This document shows, in pieces, positions 9,101 through 16,125 of a DNA stretch of 41,602 nt. Made by a program: the position numbers and the translations under genes. Below the pieces are notes generated by a model. That model was not told the DNA's origin. It did not search any database and saw nothing but the letters and a program-made list of their open reading frames with translations. The stretch comes from an uncultured Oscillatoriales cyanobacterium (GTDB lineage: Bacteria; Cyanobacteriota; Cyanobacteriia; Cyanobacteriales; Microcoleaceae), in assembly GCA_903893625.1 (NCBI GenBank), contig CAITND010000238.1, forward strand, positions 1-41,602. Reading direction: 5' to 3'. Position 1 is the stretch's first letter. Each line of letters opens with the position of its first letter.

Positions 9101-9799
9101 ATTCTCATCCGAAATCTGCACAAAAACACTACCAGTTTCCAACAATAACTCCCTCGCCAATAACAATCTATCTCTTAAATAAGTCAAATAAGAATGTATC
9201 CCCAATTCCCAAGTATCCCGAAATGCTTTAATCATTTCCGGTTCTTGAGTCAAATCCTCATCTTTCCCATCTTTCACATCCCGCTTATTCACAAACGGCT
9301 GAAAATTTGAACCATATTTAATCCCATAGGGCGGATCGAAATAAATCATCTGCACTTGTCCCGCCATTCCCTCTTTTTCTAATAGGGAGTTCATCACTAA
9401 AAGCGAATCTCCAGCAACTAAACGGTTACTCCAATTATGCTTATGTTTGTAAAATTCGATCGCTTGACGAATCGGCGGATTTTCTTCTGGTATTTCAAAC
9501 AGAGATAACTGCACACCCTCACTTTGATTTTGCTTACGAACTGCTTCTATAATGCTACGAGGATCGATACGTTCGTGAACGTGCAAAGATACAGTTGGCA
9601 CTTCAAAATTAGTATGTTCAGCCTTACCCGCCCAAACTAACTGCGGATCAAGGTGCGGATCATAGCTATAATTTTTCTGATCCCCATCAGGATCAGTTTC
9701 TGGCGTCACCAGTCCCACAGGTGGATTATTCACTCGTTGCTGATTTTCGTGATTATATTGATCTATCTGTCTTTGATCCGGTTTCTTTTGCCTTGCCAT
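6182..9799 (-). CDS. Site-specific DNA methyltransferase (type III Mod-like) interrupted by an intein
   Basis: A 1205-residue precursor that methylates DNA with AdoMet and partners the restriction subunit encoded downstream. The catalytic motif MIYFDPPYG (DPPY at 155-158) precedes the AdoMet-binding motif I, the order of beta-class N6-adenine/N4-cytosine methyltransferases. Motif I is split: ...VLDIT (to residue 446) continues only at CGSGTTAYVAEQWGRRW (from residue 781). The intervening 334 residues (447-780, bases 7460-8461) are an in-frame intein, listed separately. Splicing would give an 871-residue enzyme with a long C-terminal region rich in beta and helical segments, probably for target recognition and Res contact. 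The unspliced precursor should not bind AdoMet properly. The start is an ATG 25 bases after a possible small gene. Target sequence unknown. Confidence 0.93.
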   Translation of the reverse strand: MARQKKPDQRQIDQYNHENQQRVNNPPVGLVTPETDPDGDQKNYSYDPHLDPQLVWAGKAEHTNFEVPTVSLHVHERIDPRSIIEAVRKQNQSEGVQLSLFEIPEENPPIRQAIEFYKHKHNWSNRLVAGDSLLVMNSLLEKEGMAGQVQMIYFDPPYGIKYGSNFQPFVNKRDVKDGKDEDLTQEPEMIKAFRDTWELGIHSYLTYLRDRLLLARELLLETGSVFVQISDENVHHVRELMDEVFGIDNFCSLVNFQTTTGQSSALLPSIADYLIWYAKDKIKVKYNKIFWTGSKEYLSSNDWIQEVNGNLRKPTSEELRNPINIPENAMVFRSDNLTSDGFSPNTTVDFEFENKVFHPGKNHWKTSLEGLDVLKNAQRLMVVGKTLCYKRYRNDFPVTPISNTWSDTRLSTFSASKIYVVQTNTKVIERCLLMTTDPGDLVLDITCLRKGTKILTPTPTLPMNGEGARELKVPPYTGGFRGGFTGEFRGGKLIPIEEIQPGTLVYSHDQKPHRVLRIIQKQYQGEMIGLTCKNNNTTMWLTADHRVLAKLRPRSLGGNQDWSATPYTHLELRRKLRKEMTPPEQKLWDVLRGKKLEFKFRRQHPIGRYIADFYSRDAHLVVEIDGATHFEPEAIEYDRQRDSFMRSLGLDVLRFTTKEIYENLEGVCLAIESQCRIRTESIEGASWVQAGNLKPGDIVFSALVSPPNPPCTGGEREGEIGGEMGGEMGGEMGGEIGGEKISLQCVEIAKVENCWSNETVYDLEIEGSHSFITEVCTVHNCGSGTTAYVAEQWGRRWITCDTSRVAITLAKQRLMTATFDYYQLANSQAGVSDGFKYKTVPHITLKSIANNPEIRSGMKRIEIEQAINKYADQETLYDQPLLDKSKARVTGPFTVEAVPAPTVKPIDDIINSPILDNSIARSGETLRQSEWRDELLKTGIRGKNGQYILFSRVEALPGTRWLHADAETKPNDLGANTVKETGGSYGQPMRVVISFGPEYAPLEQRQVAQAIEEAQTLVPKPKLIIFAAFQFDPEAAKDIEETNWPGVTLLKAQMNADLLTEDLKKKRASNESFWLMGQPDVTLRRIEKGENKGKWEVEVFGFDYYNTKTGNIESGSVEKIAVWMLDTDYDGRSIFPRQVFFPMAGEKDAWSRLAKNLKAEIDEDLIESYQGTVSLPFEMGEYQRVAVKIVDDRGIESLKIIRLTP
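7582..7690. repeat. 12-bp tandem array plus palindrome inside the intein
   Basis: About six copies of TTTCTCCCCCCA-like 12-mers, encoding GGEM/GGEI on the minus strand, run into the hairpin CCCCCCGTACACGGGGGG (7659-7676) and a G-run. All units are multiples of three, so the reading frame stays open through the array. The palindrome is the same core as at 2573, 8365, 33449 and 33864. Confidence 0.85.
8326..8436. repeat. Two palindromic repeats inside the intein N-terminal region
   Basis: Reading along the plus strand, CCCCCCTAAAT-type units lead into CCCCCCGTGTACGGGGGG (about 8365-8382). A second, different palindrome, CCTCCCCATTCATGGGGAGG (8401-8420), continues into GGTTGGGGTGGGGGTC. They encode residues lying between splicing blocks A and B (TPTPTLPMNGEG and VPPYTGGFRGG). 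Both are dispersed cyanobacterial repeat types. Confidence 0.8.
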
Positions 9800-9824
9800 G
9801 CGACTTCCTCCAGCCTCAAAGCCT

Positions 9825-10019
9825 TCACTTTACATTTATATCTAACCACACTGGAATCACAGGCTGACCCAACTTTAAGAAAGCGATCGCACTTTCCATC
9901 TCAAACTCTACCAGTTGAAGCGATCGCTCTTGTAAAAAAAAGGACTCCTCGTATGGAATCCTTTCTGCTAAATTAATAATGTGGACAAATAATTGATCAA
10001 ACCGACAACAATCTGTCAC
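9825..10019 (-). CDS. Possible small protein of 64 residues
   Basis: A short open frame just upstream of mod, ending 25 bases before its ATG, on the same strand. The translation has a protein-like composition (FDQLFVHIINLAERIP, then LVEFEMESAIAFLKLGQ) with an amphipathic helical pattern. I recognise no family, signal peptide or motif. Two HIP1 octamers fall within it. It could be a leader gene of the restriction operon or a chance frame; confidence is low. The remainder of the gap between mod and tRNA-Pro holds nothing I can identify. Confidence 0.35.
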   Translation of the reverse strand: MTDCCRFDQLFVHIINLAERIPYEESFFLQERSLQLVEFEMESAIAFLKLGQPVIPVWLDINVK

Positions 10020-10053
10020 TACAAATTAAAATAAAATAGTTACCGACTTAGAA

Positions 10054-10127
<74 letters not shown>

Positions 10128-10171
10128 ACACAATTAATTAAGGTAGCATAGCAAATATGAATTTGTCAAGT

Positions 10172-10543
10172 CTATTTCAAAAAAATTTTAAAAGTTTTTG
10201 TTGCTTGTACCAATTCGGCCGCCACTTCCACGGGCCAACTCCCCTCCGCCCGACGCCCCGTATTCAATATCAACTGCACAGTATAAGCATGGGGATAGCC
10301 TTCGACCTGTATCCACAACCGATCACTTTCGGCTTCACAGGCTATTTTTTCTTCATCCATCAACTCCCCGGCCATTTTGGTCATCGTCTCGGCCAATTGA
10401 CCCAACAGCCGACAAAAATCATCTAACTCTGTTGCTGTCAATTCCATCGCCCAAGTTTCGCCCCCGACTAATCCTTGAAATTCCGTTGCTTCGGGGTTCC
10501 AACCCAAACGCCATCCAGTTCCCGTTTTTAGAATTCTCTCCAC
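10172..10543 (-). CDS. DUF1818 family protein
   Basis: A 123-residue soluble protein matching the cyanobacterial DUF1818 family in length and layout: an N-terminal GTGWRLGWNPEATEFQGLVGG segment, a central helix rich in Leu and Glu (ELDDFCRLLGQLAETMTKMA), and a C-terminal half with EGYPHAYTVQLIL and RRAEGSWP. The function of the family is not established to my knowledge. It lies 10 bases after the upstream minus-strand gene at 10554, so the two probably form one transcript leading toward tRNA-Pro. No signal peptide or catalytic motif is seen. Confidence 0.85.
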   Translation of the reverse strand: MERILKTGTGWRLGWNPEATEFQGLVGGETWAMELTATELDDFCRLLGQLAETMTKMAGELMDEEKIACEAESDRLWIQVEGYPHAYTVQLILNTGRRAEGSWPVEVAAELVQATKTFKIFLK

Positions 10544-10553
10544 GTTCTACCTG

Positions 10554-11189
10554 TTATTTCAGTAATTCCGCATCCCCCGACTTAGGAAGAGGGGTTAGAC
10601 CAGGATTAGGCGTTTTAGGGGTTGTTGATGAAGAATTGGGTTTCGGAATTGTTCTATTTTGAATATTGGCTGCATTAGGATTAAATAAACTAACCAGCGT
10701 ATTGACTAACGCCTCCCGTTGGGTTCTATTTAACTGTTGAATCGCTTTTTGATCCCGTTCTAAGGGATTTTCTTTTAGTGCTTCTTGACCGGGATAATCT
10801 AACACTAACATCGGTTCATTTACCCCTAAATAATCAGCTAGGGTGAGTTTCCAATCTAAACGATATTGGGTAGGTCGAGCTTTAACATAAACATGATAGC
10901 GAATTAACCGACCAATTAAAGTATTGTCTTCCGCAACTTTTCCGGTTTCTTGGGAAATATATTGATTTTCCTGGGGTAAATTCGGTAACTGTTCATATAC
11001 TTTTTTCCAAACCTCTGAGACTCTCACCCGTCCCGATGAGGAGGTTGTTTGTTCAGGGGGAGTTTGGGCGAGTCCCTGCATTTCTAGGGAATCAAAAAAA
11101 CCACCCAAAACAATTAACAGGGTGATGCTAAAGGCGACGAATAGAAAACTTAACCCTCGTTGTTTTTGAGGTTTTCGAGGTTTCAACAT
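10554..11189 (-). CDS. Membrane-anchored hypothetical protein
   Basis: A 211-residue protein. After a basic N-terminus (KPRKPQKQR) one hydrophobic helix (about 14-31) would act as a signal anchor, leaving the rest outside the cytoplasm. The mature part is mainly helical and polar (VSEVWKKVYEQLPNLPQENQYIS, then a conserved-looking RYHVYVKARPTQYRLDWKLTLADYLG split by charged residues) and ends in a Pro/Ser/Thr-rich tail. I do not recognise a domain. It precedes the DUF1818 gene by 10 bases. Location and topology are inferred from hydrophobicity only. Confidence 0.65.
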   Translation of the reverse strand: MLKPRKPQKQRGLSFLFVAFSITLLIVLGGFFDSLEMQGLAQTPPEQTTSSSGRVRVSEVWKKVYEQLPNLPQENQYISQETGKVAEDNTLIGRLIRYHVYVKARPTQYRLDWKLTLADYLGVNEPMLVLDYPGQEALKENPLERDQKAIQQLNRTQREALVNTLVSLFNPNAANIQNRTIPKPNSSSTTPKTPNPGLTPLPKSGDAELLK

Positions 11190-11240
11190 AACGTTGTAGA
11201 TATTGTTTGAAAGTTAAGAGGGGGCGATACCAACAACTCA

Positions 11241-11304
11241 AGAAACCGGGTTTCTCATTGAGATTAATGGGATCAAATTAACGTCTATTCAGAAACCCGG
11301 TTTC
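11241..11304. repeat. AGAAACCGGGTTTCT palindrome pair
   Basis: The perfect-stem palindrome AGAAACCGGGTTTCT (11241-11255) is echoed at 11291-11304 by AGAAACCCGGTTTC. This is another dispersed cyanobacterial palindrome type. It lies in the gap between rpoZ and the upstream end of the gene at 10554-11189, and could fold as hairpins in a transcript. Confidence 0.6.
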
Positions 11305-11364
11305 AGGGGCGATCGCACTTTTCCTGATGATTAAATCCGACACCCGACACCGCAAAACACCCTA

Positions 11365-11598
11365 TTAACGATGATCAGAAATAATTTCCGGTTGGGTCAG
11401 TTCATCGGACATTTCAATAATGGCCCGTAAAACGGGTTTGATGGTATTCTCATCCCCACTATCAAAGTCTTCATACCGACACCGTTTTGCTCGGTTTGCT
11501 ACTTGTACCGTAATCCGATAGCGATTAGACGCCGCACTGACGAGATCAGCAGCGCGACGGGTAAGTTCTATAGAGTCAATCGTTGAACGCTTTTGCAT
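11365..11598 (-). CDS. rpoZ: RNA polymerase omega subunit
   Basis: The 77-residue omega subunit helps RNA polymerase assemble by chaperoning beta-prime. The family pattern is clear: an [30 protein letters not shown] core, where the N-terminal helix with the (A/S)NRY segment contacts beta-prime, followed by [14 protein letters not shown]. Length is typical for cyanobacteria. It is followed downstream on its strand by the AGAAACC palindromes and the anchored hypothetical gene. The region 11600-11833 on its upstream side has GGGTGTC-type repeats near 11660 and no further gene I can support. Confidence 0.92.
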   Translation of the reverse strand: MQKRSTIDSIELTRRAADLVSAASNRYRITVQVANRAKRCRYEDFDSGDENTIKPVLRAIIEMSDELTQPEIISDHR

Positions 11599-11833
11599 GA
11601 AGTTATGATTTCCTGGCCCTAGAGTTGCTTCTATTGTACCAAAACCCAGGATATCGGGTGTCGAGTGTCGGGTGTGGGAATGGGTAACTAAGGGCCTATT
11701 GATAAAAAAATTGCAAAATGTAGCATAGGAATCTAGTCAAACGCTCGCAGAGGTGTTAACTTTTATGAACAGCCTGTAGGAAGAAATAACTATTCTCCCA
11801 GGCCTATCGTCCATAAATTAGGATTTTCAAGCA

Positions 11834-12529
11834 ATGCAAGCAGCGATAAATCCAACCCTAATCAATTTATCCGTTGTTACCCAACGTCAACCTCTGAAAG
11901 TCGTGGTTTTGGGGGATAGTCTCGTCTATGGATTTGGTGATCCTGAAGGAGGGGGTTGGGTTGAACGACTGCGACGTCAATGGATGTCACCGGATACAGT
12001 CGGGCCAATCCTTTATAATTTAGGAGTCCGGGGAAATCGTGTGATTCAAGTCCGCGATCGCTTAGAACAGGAATTTCGCCATCGGGGAGAATTGCGAAAC
12101 CGTTTACCGGACGCCAGTATTTTTTCTGTGGGATTAAATGATTCGGCGCGGATTCAATCTTTTCAAGGTCGCAATTACACCGAATTTAATGAGTTTGAAA
12201 CAGCCTTACACAGTATGTTAGACCAAGCCCAACGGCTGTGTAATGTCTTGTTTGTGGGGATGGTTCCCGTTGATGAAAGCAAAATGCCGTTTCAAGGCTG
12301 TTTATACTATACGTTGGCGGATCAATTTCGTTACAAAGAAGCCACTCGTCTCGCCTGTTTAGATCGCAATATCCCCTATTTGGATTTATTTGAAATTTGG
12401 TTAAACCGAGGGGAATATTGGTGGAAACCTCGGTTATGTTGCGATGGGTTACATCCCAATGTTATCGGATATGAAGCGTTATTGCAAGATATTTGCCAGT
12501 GGGAACCGATTCAAAAATTAGCACATTAA
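11834..12529 (+). CDS. SGNH/GDSL family esterase-lipase
   Basis: A 231-residue hydrolase with the four SGNH blocks: VVLGDSLVYGFG (nucleophile Ser, about residue 29), LGVRGNRV (Gly block), VGLNDSAR (Asn block) and CDGLHPNVIGYEAL (Asp-x-x-His). It probably acts as a cytoplasmic esterase or thioesterase, since no signal peptide is visible; the substrate is unknown. The start ATG follows an upstream region of about 230 bases with no other gene. A heptamer repeat array follows the stop. Family assignment is firm; specificity cannot be read. Confidence 0.87.
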   Translation: MQAAINPTLINLSVVTQRQPLKVVVLGDSLVYGFGDPEGGGWVERLRRQWMSPDTVGPILYNLGVRGNRVIQVRDRLEQEFRHRGELRNRLPDASIFSVGLNDSARIQSFQGRNYTEFNEFETALHSMLDQAQRLCNVLFVGMVPVDESKMPFQGCLYYTLADQFRYKEATRLACLDRNIPYLDLFEIWLNRGEYWWKPRLCCDGLHPNVIGYEALLQDICQWEPIQKLAH

Positions 12530-12566
12530 CCCTGAGTGTTGCTAAATGGTTTAAACTGTTTTTTAT

Positions 12567-12643
12567 AGTAGGGAATAGGGAACAGGGAATAGGGAATAGG
12601 GAATAGGGAATAGGGAATAGGGAATAGGAAACAGGGAACAGGG
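12567..12643. repeat. GGGAATA heptamer tandem array
   Basis: About eight to ten tandem copies of GGGAATA with GGGAACA variants. This is a classical cyanobacterial STRR heptamer array in the gap between the SGNH gene and the first Rieske gene. Copy number is likely to vary between strains. Confidence 0.85.
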
Positions 12644-12743
12644 TTAATACTTTTTCCTGTTTCATTTTCATGCAAAACCCTAATTTTCTCTAGGCTGAAA
12701 GAGACATTAACAAGGATTTATTCATAAAATTTGTGAGTTAATT

Positions 12744-13112
12744 ATGAACCGTCGAACCTTTTTAACTTGGGTCGGTGTCGGAAGTTTAGCCAGTTTCTTT
12801 CCTATGGCTTTAGCACTTTGTTCTAACCCGAAAGATGCTGCCAATCCCTCCACTCGTCCTGATGGTTTTATCCCGGTGGGAACGATTCAAGAACTGGATC
12901 AAAATGGATCTATTTTGAATTCAAAACTTCCGGCTTGTCCCCATGCAGGTTGTGTTGTGAAATGGAAAGCTGATAAACAAGAATTTATATGTCCTTGTCA
13001 CGGTGCTGAATTTAGAGCAGACGGTCAACTGATGAAAGGCCCTGCTCATAAAGGATTAAAACCTTACATTGCTAAAGTAGAAGGAAATATAATTTTAATC
13101 AAAACCAGTTAA
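12744..13112 (+). CDS. Tat-exported Rieske [2Fe-2S] protein, internally shortened copy
   Basis: A 122-residue electron-transfer protein. The N-terminus MNRRTFLTWVGVGS is a twin-arginine signal, so a folded cluster would be exported. The Rieske boxes are intact: CPHAGC (Cys65, His67, Cys70) and CPCHGA (Cys83, Cys85, His86), supplying two Cys and two His ligands plus the disulfide pair. Compared with the paralogue at 14094 it lacks 18 residues immediately before box 1, where the paralogue reads LIIRNPKNTQEVSAVNPN. The lipobox position is LALC, weaker than LAAC in the paralogue. It could be a functional compact version or a decaying copy; the good ligand set argues for the former. Confidence 0.82.
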   Translation: MNRRTFLTWVGVGSLASFFPMALALCSNPKDAANPSTRPDGFIPVGTIQELDQNGSILNSKLPACPHAGCVVKWKADKQEFICPCHGAEFRADGQLMKGPAHKGLKPYIAKVEGNIILIKTS

Positions 13113-13183
13113 CGAAGTAAGTGGGCGGGAAAAAGGATTTTTGTGCTTTATGACATTGATGTATGGGGCTGTATATTTTAGGC

Positions 13184-13217
13184 TTGTCACGAGATTGTCA
13201 CTTTTTAGGTTTACCCT
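13184..13217 (+). promoter_or_regulatory. 11-bp direct repeat operator and -10 region for rubrerythrin
   Basis: TTGTCAC occurs at 13184-13190 and again at 13195-13201, exactly one helical turn apart. TACCCT (13212-13217), matching TAnnnT, follows ten bases later. The arrangement is nearly identical to 39482-39515. It looks like a PhoB/OmpR-type site overlapping the -35 position. This is inference from sequence alone. Confidence 0.55.
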
Positions 13218-13269
13218 TAATTTTCAGTAACAAAACAGTTATCTGTTCAATACTGAGCCAGGAAACCTC

Positions 13270-13980
13270 ATGAACTATTCCTTAAAATTGCGTCCCCTAT
13301 TTCGCCAAACAGCCAGTCTAATCACGGTTACGCTTTTAAGTGGGTTGAGTTTGGTCGGTTGTAATTCAACTCCACCCACAGCCATAAACACTCCAGCGAC
13401 ACCTGAAGCAGCAACCTCGGTTACTCCTGTAGCGAACACCGAATCCGTCACCCTGAAAAATTTACAAGCGGCTTATAATGGGGAATCTAATGCTCATGCT
13501 CGTTATCTAGCCTTTGCCCAAAAAGCAAAGGATGAAGGATACCAGCAAGTTGCTTCTCTATTTCAAGCGGCGGCTGATGCAGAAGCGATTCATGCGGCAA
13601 ATCATGGCGCCGTCATTCGCAAATTAGGGGCTACACCTGAAGCTAAAATTGAAACTCCCACCGTGAAATCAACGGCTGAAAATTTGCAAGAAGCAATTAA
13701 GGGAGAATCCTATGAACGAGATACAATGTATCCCCAATTTATTGAACAGGCGCGTACTGAAGGCAATAAAGATGCAGTTGTCACCTTTACTTATGCGATA
13801 GATGCTGAAAAACAACACGCTAATTTTTATACCCTAGCTAAAGATAATTTAGCCGATTGGCAAGAAGCTAAAATGACGTTTTATGTCTGTCCTGAATGCG
13901 GTTTTACAACCAATGCTTTAGGCTTTACAAACTGTCCTGAGTGTAATACGGCTGAAAATCTTTTCTTAAGTGTTGCTTAG
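13270..13980 (+). CDS. Lipoprotein rubrerythrin
   Basis: A 236-residue peroxide-scavenging diiron protein placed outside the cytoplasm. The signal peptide ends in lipobox LVGC (Cys31), so it should be lipid-anchored after cleavage. A Pro/Thr/Ala linker follows, then a ferritin-like four-helix domain (about 60-200) with Glu-bearing helices: YNGESNAHARY, DAEAIHAANHG, IKGESYERD and DAEKQHANFY. A rubredoxin-type knuckle (FYVCPECGF and NCPECN) closes the protein and could pass electrons to the diiron site. The Rieske genes on either side are plausible redox partners. A direct-repeat operator lies 70-85 bases upstream. Most rubrerythrins are cytoplasmic, so the lipobox is notable. Confidence 0.88.
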   Translation: MNYSLKLRPLFRQTASLITVTLLSGLSLVGCNSTPPTAINTPATPEAATSVTPVANTESVTLKNLQAAYNGESNAHARYLAFAQKAKDEGYQQVASLFQAAADAEAIHAANHGAVIRKLGATPEAKIETPTVKSTAENLQEAIKGESYERDTMYPQFIEQARTEGNKDAVVTFTYAIDAEKQHANFYTLAKDNLADWQEAKMTFYVCPECGFTTNALGFTNCPECNTAENLFLSVA

Positions 13981-14021
13981 TTGTTTAAACTCTTGTTTAT
14001 TACTCCATTTTTTAATTCCAG

Positions 14022-14057
14022 TTATGTAGAGATGTTGCCTAAAACGTCTCTACATAA
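14022..14057 (+). terminator. Palindrome after rubrerythrin gene
   Basis: TTATGTAGAGATGTT pairs with AAACGTCTCTACATAA in a stem of about 15 bp. It belongs to the dispersed GTAGAGACGT palindrome family (also 24074, 39589 and 40251). Position after the stop suggests use as a terminator or mRNA stabiliser, but no U-tract follows. Confidence 0.5.
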
Positions 14058-14093
14058 TAGTAAGAATTTATTCGTAAAATTTCTGAGTTGATT

Positions 14094-14516
14094 ATGAACC
14101 GTCGAACCTTTTTAGCTTGGGTGGGTGTGGGAAGTTTAGCCAGTTCTTTTCCCGTCGCTTTAGCTGCTTGTTCTAACTCTAAAAATGCTGCTAATATTGC
14201 TACTCGTCCTGATGGTTTTATCGCGGTGGGAACAATTCAAGAACTCGATGAAAAGGGATCTATTTTGAATTCAGAACTTCCCGCTTTAATTATTCGTAAT
14301 CCTAAAAATACACAAGAAGTTTCTGCTGTTAATCCTAATTGTCCTCATTTAGATTGTGTCGTGGAATGGGAAGCCAGTAAAAAAGAATTTGGGTGTCCTT
14401 GTCACGCTTCCCAATTTACGCCAGACGGTCAAGTAATTAAAGGGCCTGCTAATAAAGGATTAAAACCTTATCTTGCTAAAATAGAAGGAAATATAATTTT
14501 AGTCAAACCTAGTTAA
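14094..14516 (+). CDS. Tat-exported Rieske [2Fe-2S] lipoprotein, full-length copy
   Basis: A 140-residue Rieske protein paralogous to the one at 12744. The twin-arginine segment NRRTFLAWVGVGS is followed by lipobox LAAC (Cys26), so it is probably a Tat-exported lipoprotein. Cluster boxes are CPHLDC (Cys83, His85, Cys88) and CPCHAS (Cys101, Cys103, His104). The Gly residues usual after the ligands are replaced by Asp and Ala, which may shift redox potential. I chose the ATG at 14094 because the sequence from about 15 bases upstream matches the other copy; an upstream TTG would add two residues. It probably supplies or accepts electrons for the neighbouring rubrerythrin, by inference from context. 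Confidence 0.87.
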   Translation: MNRRTFLAWVGVGSLASSFPVALAACSNSKNAANIATRPDGFIAVGTIQELDEKGSILNSELPALIIRNPKNTQEVSAVNPNCPHLDCVVEWEASKKEFGCPCHASQFTPDGQVIKGPANKGLKPYLAKIEGNIILVKPS

Positions 14517-14709
14517 TTTAAGTTTGAATCAGTAGGAATTGAGTTCGGAAATTAATGACTGATATCAAGCATCGAAAAGTATGTTACGATACAAAGTATG
14601 GCTTGTCTAACAGAACTATATTAAACTCTAAACCCATTTAATTTAATGGGTGTATGCCAGTCTAAAAAAATAAATCTCAAAACTGATATTAGCATTTAAT
14701 TATGAACTC

Positions 14710-15939
14710 ATGTATACTTCATCTAATTCCCTAAAACCTCTGTTAGAATCTCGATTTACAGGAAATCCTTGGAGTGCTTTCTGGGGTGAACTTTTAAGTA
14801 ATAGTGGTTATTTTTTGATCTTAAAAAGTCTCTCTACTATTATTCACAAAAGTTGGATTGAATATTTAACTAATCCAACAGAATATTTATTAATTATAGC
14901 CATGTTAGTACAAGCATGGGTTCTTTCTCGTCCGAAATCTAATAGATTTTGGGGGAATTTGGTTGGTGTTGGTTTGTACACAGCAATGGATTTACCCCTT
15001 GATGGAGTAATATTTTTTAAAGAGCCAGTTCATCTGGTATTCTTAATATTTTCTTTTCTAATTGCTACTCTCCAAGGATTAAGATTTCATAGCAAATTAA
15101 AAGCAGATTGGTTATTTTTTCCTCTGGAAAGTATAACCAGAACTTTAATGATTATTGCCTTCTATATTGTCGTTGAAATTCCTACGGATTCTTCTCGATT
15201 ATACTGGCGAACGTTTCTGGATTTTCTTCAAAGTAAGACCCATTCATTTTTGACATTCAGTATGATTTTAATTGGGTTACTTTTGGGGTTACAATCTTTT
15301 CAATTATCACAACAGCGAAATCAACTCCAACAAACGGCAAGACTATTAGGAAATATGGCAGAATGGGGGATGGGAAGTTATATGGTAGCAACAGCTTTAA
15401 ATAATCCTGAAGCCTTAGCCTTTCAAAAATGCGATCGCACAATTTTATTTATGGATATTCGCGGTTTTACTCAATGGTGTGAACAAAGAAAACCGGATCT
15501 TGCCGCCCAAGTTTTAAACCATTATTATCAAACAGTAGAACCGGAAGCTTCACGATATAATCCTTTAAAAGTTACCCTAACCGGGGATGAAATTATGGCG
15601 ATTTATGCCAGCCCACAACAAGGAATTCAAGCGGCTCAAGCGATGCAAGAAGCAGCTAGAAATGTTCTAAATCCCTACGGTTTGGGGGCAGGTTGTAGCC
15701 TCCACTGTGGAGGAGTAATTGAAGGATTATTTGGCGGAAAGGATGTTAGAACTTATAGCGTTATTGGAGATGTGGTTAATACGGGTAAACGTTTGGAAGG
15801 CATTACTCCGGCTGGAGAAATTACGATTTCTGATGCCATGTATCAAGCACTCAATCATAAATTAAACGTTGAACCTTGTGATCCAATTTTTGTGAAAGGT
15901 AAAGTTGAACCTTTAATTGCTTGGCGTTTAACTGCTTAA
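14710..15939 (+). CDS. Membrane-bound class III adenylate/guanylate cyclase
   Basis: A 409-residue signalling enzyme that makes a cyclic nucleotide. Residues 1-205 contain about five or six hydrophobic helices and form a membrane domain I cannot name. A short coiled linker (LSQQRNQLQQTARLLGNM) leads to the catalytic domain (about 235-400). Metal-binding Asp residues sit in ILFMDIRGFTQW and TLTGDEIMAIY, and VIGDVVNTGKRLEG carries the Asn/Arg transition-state pair. The substrate choice (ATP or GTP) is not safe to call. The membrane module may sense an envelope or membrane signal. The 190 bases before it hold no gene. Confidence 0.87.
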   Translation: MYTSSNSLKPLLESRFTGNPWSAFWGELLSNSGYFLILKSLSTIIHKSWIEYLTNPTEYLLIIAMLVQAWVLSRPKSNRFWGNLVGVGLYTAMDLPLDGVIFFKEPVHLVFLIFSFLIATLQGLRFHSKLKADWLFFPLESITRTLMIIAFYIVVEIPTDSSRLYWRTFLDFLQSKTHSFLTFSMILIGLLLGLQSFQLSQQRNQLQQTARLLGNMAEWGMGSYMVATALNNPEALAFQKCDRTILFMDIRGFTQWCEQRKPDLAAQVLNHYYQTVEPEASRYNPLKVTLTGDEIMAIYASPQQGIQAAQAMQEAARNVLNPYGLGAGCSLHCGGVIEGLFGGKDVRTYSVIGDVVNTGKRLEGITPAGEITISDAMYQALNHKLNVEPCDPIFVKGKVEPLIAWRLTA

Positions 15940-15997
15940 AATTGAGGAGGAAAGCCTCCAAATATGCAGGATTTCCGCCAGTAATTGCAGGAGAATA

Positions 15998-16070
15998 TGG
16001 AGAATAGGGGATTCGAACCCCTGACCTCTGCGGTGCGATCGCAGCACTCTACCAACTGAGCTAATTCCCC
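15998..16070 (-). tRNA. tRNA-Ala (anticodon CGC)
   Basis: A 73-base cloverleaf on the minus strand. Acceptor GGGGAAT/ATTCTCC, anticodon stem CTGCG/CGCAG with loop ATCGCAC (anticodon CGC, decoding GCG), T arm GGGG-TTCGAAT-CCCC, discriminator A. The HIP1 octamer GCGATCGC spans the 5' anticodon stem and the anticodon itself. Confidence 0.94.
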
Positions 16071-16125
16071 GAATTATTGGAGCCATTTATCGGTGAGGAA
16101 TGACATCTGACTCCGATTCACTATC

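Noticed and set aside
11700-11833. Possible small RNA upstream of the SGNH esterase gene
   Set aside because: The region has moderate base composition and no strong, terminator-ended hairpin, so there is no positive evidence.
12462-12671. Minus-strand frame with FPIPYSLFPIPCSLFP repeats
   Set aside because: It is a translation of the GGGAATA heptamer array.
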